Shown: piece after piece, positions 58,401 to 64,000 of the stretch
Layout of the letters: each line of letters starts with the position of its first letter
How positions within the stretch are numbered: the stretch's first letter is position 1
NCBI GenBank assembly: GCA_910589415.1
Contig: OU342635.1
Location: 7,998,001-8,062,000 of the forward strand
Origin: Malachius bipustulatus
Taxonomy: Eukaryota; Arthropoda; Insecta; Coleoptera; Melyridae
Length of the DNA: 64,000 bases
Reading direction: 5' to 3'
The notes under the pieces: model-generated
Databases searched by the model: none
The model's input: the letters and a program-made list of their open reading frames with translations, nothing else
What the model was told of the DNA's origin: nothing
Position numbers and translations under genes: made by a program

Positions 58401-59736
58401 GTTAACGAGAGATCTTATAAGTTCTATTCCAACCCAGGACATGTGAACTTTTTTAACACATATTTTTTTATAAGCAATCTTCTAATCTTCATTTATTTCA
58501 TTCTAAACGAATTCCAAAAATGATCCAAAAATGTTCTTTAGAATACAAAAAACTTCCATAGCAAATCTATTTCGTCACCTTCATTCATACATCTCTTATT
58601 CTAGTATTCTACTTATTCTTATTCTGGTCGAGTACCTAATTAATTCTAACAGTTAATATCAAATAATTCTTTGGATATAATTCAAGCAGTCAGACGCTCT
58701 CTATTTGGTGTTGGTATCAGCTACTTAATAAAGATTCAATACTTTGACTAACTTTTTTGAAGTAGGAAATATATAATTTGCAGTTATCGGCGTCGCGATA
58801 AGCACCCAAATAAAATCTCATTCACCTGACAGTGTGATCGATGACGGAAAAATGCTCAGCGAGGAAGTGAGCCTCAATAAACCTTTCTACCCAGAACAGG
58901 CCAAGGATCAAGGCGAAATAATAGTTAGCGCTAGATCAGGATTATGTGACTTCATTGAAGCTGAAATGGATGTAAGTCGTGAAAGAACTCTAAATCGAAC
59001 TCTTTCTTTCTCTCTCTAACTTTAATTTTGCTTTCATTTACTGACATCATGATAGAAAGCAACGAATGAGCTCTTCGTAAACGTCGAAAATTTGGACGTT
59101 TCCGACATGACCGTGTGCAAGGCAATCACTGAGAATCTCATTGAAATCGCAAACCTCACTGCAAACGCCATCAACACCAACTGTAATAATAACCACAACT
59201 TCGGAAACTTTATCGTCAAGCGTTTCCGTCGCCAGTCGTGTCTGGAAAAGCTATGGAACGAGTATCCCATTGGTAAGTGTTTCCATTAATTTAAACCCTG
59301 ATTTTGCTCTTCATTTATTTCATTTACAGAACTGGTAAACCCGTTTTCATGGACGTACACGAAAGACGAAAAAGATACATCTGAGAATGTCAATTCATGC
59401 GTCCGTAAACTTATCGCAAAATACCAGCCAGGCATTGAAAGTGATTTTGAGGAACGACCAATGGTGTCTGTGGCATGCAGTCCTGCTAAGGACTTATACG
59501 AACAATGCTTGAGGCCAATGGAACTCAATCTCTGCAAATACCAAGTGTCTCGATCATTAGCAGGACTGGTGCTTTTTTCGATCTCTGTCTTGTATTTACT
59601 TAAATCTGCATACATATATTGTAGGATGAAACTTGAATCTGCATACGAATATTGTAGGAAGATGTTTTTCAAAATCCGTAAGATCGCATTTGTTGCTATT
59701 ATATTTTACTTTTTTTTTCTCATAACACCTTTGTAA
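52500..59736 (+). CDS. H27-9: highly diverged 27-kDa haemolymph protein-like gene, possible pseudogene
   Basis: Four exons in an open frame: 52500-52533 (or ATG at 52506), 58784-58971, 59056-59272, 59330-59736; 279-281 aa. It is the sister of H27-8 (leader MRTTIILFA; VIGVAIS; same fused last exon). Exon 3 keeps MTVC and NTNC but is 12 nt shorter. After GNF the frame is shifted (IVKRFRRQSCLEKLWNEYPI), while the unused frame still resembles SVVKHVCETDGEHLL. NPC is NPF. After NLCKYQVS the family end is replaced by about 65 residues with two hydrophobic stretches (LAGLVLFSISVLYLL and IAFVAIIFYFFFLI). Intron 1 is over 6 kb and holds a mariner and other repeats. The TATA box is lost. Probably decaying, but open throughout. 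Confidence 0.6.
52725..52876. repeat. hairpin in H27-9 intron 1
   Basis: AATAATAAAAGTAGGTCGTT on the left pairs with AACGACCTACTTTTATTATT on the right. TGCATTTTACTAG and CTAGTAAAATGCA close the hairpin at its centre near 52804. The left arm has a small duplication of GTCGTTTG. Confidence 0.9.
52939..53700. repeat. large fold-back element H
   Basis: Left end TATACAGGGTGTATCTAAAT pairs with right end ATTTAGATACACCCTGTATA. TTTTTGAGATAC and its complement pair inside. No coding capacity. Confidence 0.92.
53802..55095 (-). mobile_element. complete mariner transposon (irritans type)
   Basis: 1294 bp, flanked by TA (53800-53801 and 55096-55097) as expected for Tc1/mariner target duplication. Terminal inverted repeats of about 30 bp start CGAGGGT(G/C)GTTTGATAAG and TCCGTG(G/A)CTTTT, with two mismatches seen. 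One uninterrupted transposase gene lies on the minus strand. It sits in H27-9 intron 1. Confidence 0.95.
53867..54916 (-). CDS. mariner transposase, full length
   Basis: 349 aa from MEKSEFRVLIKHYF, the usual mariner start; an in-frame ATG 16 codons upstream is less likely. Cut-and-paste transposase acting at the terminal repeats. N-terminal helix-turn-helix region (residues about 5-110), linker WVPRLLT (119-125; family form WVPRELT), then the DD34D catalytic triad: D158 in VTVDETWIHH, D252 in FHQDNARVH, D287 in SPDLAPSDYFLF, with exactly 34 residues between the last two. Also FIDYLEKGKT-like HIDYLEKGKTING and C-terminal CIDLKGDYVEK. Similarity to the irritans subfamily (Himar1 type) is clear. 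No frameshift or stop, so it may be active. Confidence 0.95.
   Translation of the reverse strand: MEKSEFRVLIKHYFLRKKTVNETKQRLDKYYGDSAPSISMVKKWFTEFRCGRTSTSDAERSSRPKDVVTPEIVDKIHEMILDDRRLKVRELAEAVGISTERVHHILHEYLDMRKLSARWVPRLLTIDHKFNRVKSSKECLEMYKRNPKEFLRRFVTVDETWIHHATPETKQQLKQWVVKGERAPKKAKMGLSANKVMATVFWDSRGVIHIDYLEKGKTINGKYYSELLDTFDTVLKQKRPHLKKKKVLFHQDNARVHTCAVTMAKFHQLGHELLQHPPYSPDLAPSDYFLFPNLKKWLAGKRFGSNEEVITETNAYFEGLDGSYYLEGIKKLETRWTKCIDLKGDYVEK
55098..55580. other. spacer in H27-9 intron 1
   Basis: Contains a small palindrome CCAAATACACTAAGCGTATTTGG-like at about 55388-55410. No gene seen. Confidence 0.35.
55581..56640 (+). mobile_element. 3' fragment of a reverse-transcriptase polyprotein (non-LTR type), frameshifted
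   Basis: Frame 55669-56217 and its upstream extension (LSRKAWIQSSLPIKMGGIGI) give the order seen after the RT domain in many invertebrate elements: GG(I/L)GIR..VD.A.P.F..S, then CRCGKEVTSKGLHGLSC, GRLSRKAEANEIIFQA. The homologous reading continues in another frame at about 56230-56620 (PDGMTLTPWQRGKCLLWDYT, FVPVGQETSAVWGNEALSFL), so there is at least one frameshift. The Cys/His cluster is probably part of an endonuclease or zinc-binding region (inference). Dead copy within H27-9 intron 1. Confidence 0.7.
56641..57145. other. spacer in H27-9 intron 1
   Basis: AT-rich; GGGTTAACACCCGAAACCGG near 56990 is the only notable GC-rich text. No gene. Confidence 0.35.
57146..58124. repeat. large fold-back element I
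   Basis: Arms of about 480 bp: GTATACAGTGTGGAAAAGCC on the left pairs with GGCTTTTCCACACTGTATAC on the right, with few mismatches along the arms. The centre near 57630 repeats CACACAATAGTATCCTATTG. Inside each arm are further TATACAGGGTG ends, so the element is nested. The text ACGGCTTACATGTCCCTATC is shared with element A at 8.45-9.34 kb. Confidence 0.95.
58125..58783. other. H27-9 intron 1, distal part
   Basis: AT-rich; CTGAATCCTCCTGAA-like text is repeated near 58335-58395. No gene. Confidence 0.35.
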
Positions 59737-60139
59737 AAATGTACTTACTATAATTATTAGAATAAGATTTTCAAATTTTGTACATTCTTGTATCTCAAGT
59801 ATCTTGCCATTGTCTTAAGAAGAATGAATATATCTTAAAAAAAAAGAAGACAGTTATAATGTATTTTTCAATAAATGAAAGTATTTGAAAAAATAATATT
59901 AATAATACAATAATCATTTATTATTAACAATCACAGAAAAAGAGAAGAACGGCGGAAGAAAACCACTTATTAGGGCTGTCGTGAAAGAAAAAAAACCGTA
60001 ATCTTATGGTGATTTGAGCAAGAGAAAAGGTAAACAAGTTCATTTATCTTACAAGATACATGGTTAAATTTTCTTAAGCCATAGATAAGCCTACAGCAAG
60101 AATTTGGATCTTTTGCAGCCTATGTTTAGAAGCCTGGTC
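59737..60139. other. H27-9 3' flank
   Basis: AATAAA at 59870-59875 could serve as poly(A) signal. No gene. Confidence 0.4.
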
Positions 60140-60540
60140 CAGTCAAGGATAGTATAGAACCAATCTATAATTTAATATAGACAAAACCAGTGACTCGCAC
60201 AACAGCTTCCGCAATGGCCTCTTCAAAAAATGCCTGTTCCTGTAGAGATGCCTCAGCACTAGGTATGACTTCTTCACCAACAGGGCAACATGATCATTAA
60301 ACCTTAATCGGCAGTCGAAGATGATTCCAAGGTTCCTGGAGGTCCTCCTAGTTGGCACGGGTTGATCGTCAATCACTATAGCAACATTTCCCGGATCCAT
60401 CTCCAAGACTTGGAGATCATTGTTTGGAAAGAAACAAAGCGAAAGACTTTTTCGATGTTTAGTTTAAGATTATGTGCCTTGGAATAATTTAATATGTTCC
60501 GCAGATCAGAGTTTACACAATCGAGAGAACGTGGTAACAT
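60140..60540 (-). mobile_element. LINE reverse transcriptase fragment
   Basis: Minus strand, two frames. VNSDLRNILNYSKAHNLKLN (about 60515-60455) is followed after a frameshift by IDDQPVPTRRTSRNLGIIFD, LRFNDHVALLVKKSYLVLRH, LYRNRHFLKRPLRKLL and CESLVLSILNY. This is the usual C-terminal RT order in jockey-like LINEs. Dead fragment. Confidence 0.8.
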
Positions 60541-60670
60541 ATCGTGTGAGCAAATGAAAACATAATTTAGGTAGGCCCTGGAAAAAAATGTCATGTCTTA
60601 GATTGAATCCTACGATAAAATCACTGTCATTAATTTTAAAAATCTTATTTTTCTTATTTTGTAATTTTGA
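60541..60670. repeat. copy of the array 3' flank
   Basis: ATCGTGTGAGCAAATGAAAA, TTTAGGTAGG and GGAAAAAAATG resemble the flanks after H27-5 (36447) and H27-6 (41967) in order and spacing. This suggests the LINE fragment inserted at an old array duplicate junction. Confidence 0.5.
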
Positions 60671-62816
60671 GTGGTCTGGGGTGCGTTCATGAATTATTAC
60701 AGTTTGCATCATACATGAAAAACTCTGGATGCGTTCATAAAATAACCAGTTCGCTTGATTGGATAAAAATCTAGCATCGTTCATAAATTGCCGATGACGA
60801 CGCTTGAAGTGCACTCGCAGAGTTTTGAAGAAACACATGGGTTGATGAAACACATGAAACACAATTCTGTGCATAATATTAGTAAAGCCCATATGTAACG
60901 ATCCATTTTTTAGTACAAGTTTTAGTCAATTTTTTAGGATACTAAATTTAGGACAAATTCATACAAGTTTTGTCTCCAATTTTTGTTAAATTTTTTAGTT
61001 TAGGGAAGTTGTCCTATTTTTCGTCAATTTTAATTGACAAGCATTCGTTCTTATTACCCGTTAGGCATCGTGATCAATCGGACTTTCTTTTCATTGGAAA
61101 CTATTTGACAACTAATAAAATAAATACAAAGAAATTTAAATTTGCGTCCTGTTCACCATTTATTTTACAATTTGCACGTTATTTGGGTGATTTGCAGTGC
61201 TTAAATAAGTCCAGAAAATATCATTGAAAGGCAGCAGTAATTTAATCTGGTAAGTAAAAGATATAAATAGTTAGAAATGTGCTTTCTGGTACTTATATCA
61301 ATTCTTCATCATTTATTATATGTATGTTATACGTTTGTTTGAATATAGAATTTCTTTCACAGGTTCCACATTAGCATGTAGTGAAAGGGTCCCCTGAACA
61401 TGAACACGTGTGTTCACTGAATGACAGAAAAGTATCCATATAGTGAACTGGTGGACTTCAAGAAGAAATACGGGAGCTGCCGTATTTTTCAGCTTATTAA
61501 TTCGACACCAATTTTTTTAACTTTATGTAAGTTTATGTAAATAGGAACTTATTAAGTATTATTGTAGCCTTAAAGTTAAATTTTCCAAATTTCAACGGAT
61601 TATACTTCATCAGCAAATGCCCCATGTTTTTATCTGTTTAGAGGTAATAAATGATACATATTTATTTACATATTTGTTACATAGTTTTAAAAATCTTTCA
61701 AGATATTTTTTTTATACCTATGAGATACTTATAATACTTTTTAACTTATACAATTGGTTGCCTTTTTAACTATAAAAAACTAATCAATAAAAGTTAATAA
61801 TAAACGTACCTGTTCTTTTCATTTAACCACAAATAATATTAATGCACTTTTCAATAGTAACGAATATTCGATGACGTTATTATTGAAAATTGTGTTAATT
61901 AATTATTATGTGGACTTCCAAATAGTCAGAATTCAAAGATATAATTTAAATTTAAATATCCCGCCAACCGATATACCCCCACCACCGTCATAAATGCTTT
62001 TTAGTTACGGCACCTCGCGGGCAGGGGGAGCTCAAGTTTGTATCCAAAATATTTACAAAATTTTTAGAACCTGTCCTATTTTTCATCAATTAAATGACAT
62101 AATTGAAGTGGAAATCTGGGGAAATTGTTGTTTGTAGGTTACAATATTGAGATGTTGGTAGCTAAAGTCAACTTTCTAACAGGAAGGAGCATGTGTGGAT
62201 TTGACGTTGAACGGGATGGTTTACCAATATGGCGGCTGCTTCAGTTTTTAAAGCTGATTAAACGCCAATAACTTCACTAACCTACATTATATTATATAAC
62301 TATAAAATATTGCATCACACTTTAACGTTTTACAACAAAATATACTACAATTAAACACAAAAAAAACCCAAGAGTGAAACACAGGACACGTCAGAGGTCA
62401 GAACCATGAATGATTATGAGTCATCTCTGGTTGAGCAATGTGGCTGAGTTGGTTCCCTAGGATAACACGTGAAATCGATCATATGCTCCTTCCTTTTTCT
62501 TCTTTATTCAATGTTTCTAACCTAACCAGTAACCTCAGTTTATATTTGGAAGTGTACGTGAAAAAGTGTACGGTAATCATCGAAATTGAATTGAAAACTT
62601 ATCCACTTTGTTGAATAATATAATAATATAATATAAAATGTAGGTATGATCAAGTAGATGGGTTGTCGTTGTTAGGCAAGTTTGTTTTTATAGTAATGTA
62701 AACAAGTTACAATCAAACGTCTGTTCTGTATTACTAATAATGACCTAACAAAAAAAAATTATAATACGACACTGAATTATTATAAATATTTCATGACACT
62801 CTGTTATTCATTATAG
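60671..62816. other. intergenic DNA left of the PIF/Harbinger ORF
   Basis: No recognised protein gene. Open frames at 60506-60892 (minus) and 60970-61227 (plus) show no family resemblance. Part of it may be the 5' region of the Harbinger accessory gene. Confidence 0.4.
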
Positions 62817-63233
62817 GATGAAGACACTGATGCATTTTATTATACACTGGATAGAAATATTGAAATCATAAATGAAGACGAAAATGAGTCTCCTTCAGAC
62901 CAACCTAGTACTAGTACCTCCATGGTCACTCCTAAAAGTTATACCTCACTCAGTAATCGTATTGCTGGTTCGACCAAAAAGAGAAAAAGAAATCATGATG
63001 ATTCTTTCCTGGATGCTGCCAGTTGTGCTATAAAAAAAATTTCCACGGCTTTAGAACAAAACCAAAACCAGAGAAATTTAGCGACAGAGAAGCCTGACAA
63101 TGACCACTTGACAACTTTCGGTAATTTTGTGGTAAGCCGATTACGGATGATAAAAAATGATGACCTAGTGACTGCAGCTGAAGAAAAGATTACCACAATT
63201 TTATTTAATATGTATAAAGAAAGTAAAAAATAG
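62817..63233 (+). CDS. PIF/Harbinger accessory (MADF/BESS-like DNA-binding) protein, last exon
   Basis: Open frame after an acceptor (TTCATTATAG) at 62816; it starts DEDTDAFYYTLDRN and ends with TAG after NMYKESKK. It has a Ser/Thr-rich acidic linker, a basic patch (GSTKKRKRNHDD), and a C-terminal block TFGNFVVSRLRMIKNDDLVT, AAEEKITTILFNMY. That block is typical of the second ORF of insect PIF/Harbinger elements, which encodes a Myb/MADF-type protein that helps the transposase bind or enter the nucleus. Upstream exon(s) were not identified; the frame converges on the transposase at 63319. The assignment rests on this pairing. Confidence 0.6.
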   Translation, partial: DEDTDAFYYTLDRNIEIINEDENESPSDQPSTSTSMVTPKSYTSLSNRIAGSTKKRKRNHDDSFLDAASCAIKKISTALEQNQNQRNLATEKPDNDHLTTFGNFVVSRLRMIKNDDLVTAAEEKITTILFNMYKESKK

Positions 63234-63318
63234 TATAGTAAACATACATTTTTATTATTTATTAATAAAAACTTGATTTCATTTATTTTATTTAATTCAT
63301 TTCTAGCCATTATTATTG

Positions 63319-64000
63319 TTACATATTAAAATTTCTAACAGCTTCTTCTTGCCAAGGCACTGCTCCAGTATCTGAGCAGAAATAATCTTTAAACTCATTA
63401 CGGACATTTCTCGCTGCATCCATAGATTTATTGCCACTTTGTCTCCCAATACTTCTTATTTGCTGCAACGAATTTTCCGTTTCCTGGCTTATGTCAGTGT
63501 ATGAAATTCCATTTTCAGTGGCTAAATAATTGTGAAGAGCCACACAAGCTAGAGTTATTTTTTCGACTTTTGGTGCACGAAGATTTATAGGATTGAGTAA
63601 CACTCGAAACCGATTAGCCAAAATACCGAATGCATTTTCTATTACTCTTCTTGCCCTTGATAGCCGATAATTAAATATTCTTTCACCATGTGACAATCCT
63701 CTTTGGGGGTATGGCTTCATTATCACATCTTTATGTGGAAAGGCATCATCTGCAACTATCACATATGGAATTGCCATATCTCTACCTGGTAATGCTTCTG
63801 CAGGAGGGAAATACAAAGAATTGGGTCCTAAAACCTTAGCTAGGGTAGATTCTCGAAATGCACCTCCATCGCTGACTCTCCCGTTAACACCCACATTGAC
63901 ATATATGAATTTATAATTAGCATCAGCTAGAGCTAAAAGAATTATGCTATGACCGCCTTTATAGTTATAATAATATGACCCATCGGATCTTGGTGGCCTA
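63319..64000 (-). CDS. PIF/Harbinger transposase (HARBI1-like nuclease), partial
   Basis: DDE-superfamily nuclease of PIF/Harbinger transposons; the N-terminal part lies beyond the right edge. The frame is open from the window end: GSYYYNYKGGHSIILLALAD, ANYKFIYVNVGVNGRVSDGG (second catalytic Asp region), YVIVADDAFPHKDVIMKPYP, then RRVIENAFGILANRFRV (catalytic Glu region) and VALHNYLATEN, the family order. The stop is at 63319-63321, leaving a tail ending AVPWQEEAVRNFNM. No stop or frameshift is visible in the part present. Terminal repeats and the 3-bp target duplication cannot be checked here. Confidence 0.9.
   Translation of the reverse strand, partial: RPPRSDGSYYYNYKGGHSIILLALADANYKFIYVNVGVNGRVSDGGAFRESTLAKVLGPNSLYFPPAEALPGRDMAIPYVIVADDAFPHKDVIMKPYPQRGLSHGERIFNYRLSRARRVIENAFGILANRFRVLLNPINLRAPKVEKITLACVALHNYLATENGISYTDISQETENSLQQIRSIGRQSGNKSMDAARNVRNEFKDYFCSDTGAVPWQEEAVRNFNM

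Noticed and set aside
1..64000. CRISPR arrays, bacterial operons, rRNA genes
   Set aside because: None seen; the window is clearly eukaryotic with spliceosomal introns, and the repeats are palindromic or long tandem units.

Overview
The window is AT-rich nuclear DNA from an insect. Genes have short phase-consistent introns, arthropod-style TATA/initiator promoters, an irritans-type mariner, non-LTR retrotransposon fragments and many palindromic repeats ending in TACAGGG/CCCTGTA. A holometabolous insect, possibly a beetle, fits best; the species cannot be read from the sequence.

Left part (1-7.7 kb): two conserved single-copy genes converge. The plus strand carries the last five exons of a metabotropic glutamate receptor (1-1624, 5' end outside the window). 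The minus strand carries a complete COP9 signalosome subunit 7 gene (7665-5275, 4 exons, 268 aa).

Main part (9.7-59.8 kb): nine plus-strand genes of one small secreted cysteine-rich family, called H27-1 to H27-9 here. They look like the insect 27-kDa haemolymph protein family (DUF1397); I recognised this from the cysteine pattern and gene structure and made no database search. The shared plan is a tiny signal-peptide exon, then intron phases 1, 0, 1, 2. H27-1 and H27-2 are divergent; H27-3 to H27-7 are a close tandem group; H27-8 and H27-9 form a separate pair. H27-2 has two alternative second exons. H27-3 has a one-base deletion. H27-6 has ATT where its sister has ATG. H27-9 has a rebuilt exon 3, a new hydrophobic C-terminus, no visible TATA box and an insertion in its promoter. 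H27-4 and H27-5 have almost identical promoters. A GGTTATCA box about 27-44 bp upstream of the TATA box recurs through the array and suggests shared, GATA-factor-driven expression (inference).

The rest is transposon-derived: large fold-back elements at 8.5, 12.5, 15, 16.2-17.3, 19.6, 31.2, 37.4, 50.6, 52.9 and 57.1 kb, a structurally complete mariner inside H27-9 intron 1 (53802-55095), three LINE-type fragments (45.4, 55.6, 60.1 kb), tRNA-like SINE sequences, and part of a PIF/Harbinger element at the right edge (a DNA-binding-type ORF and a convergent transposase that runs off the window).
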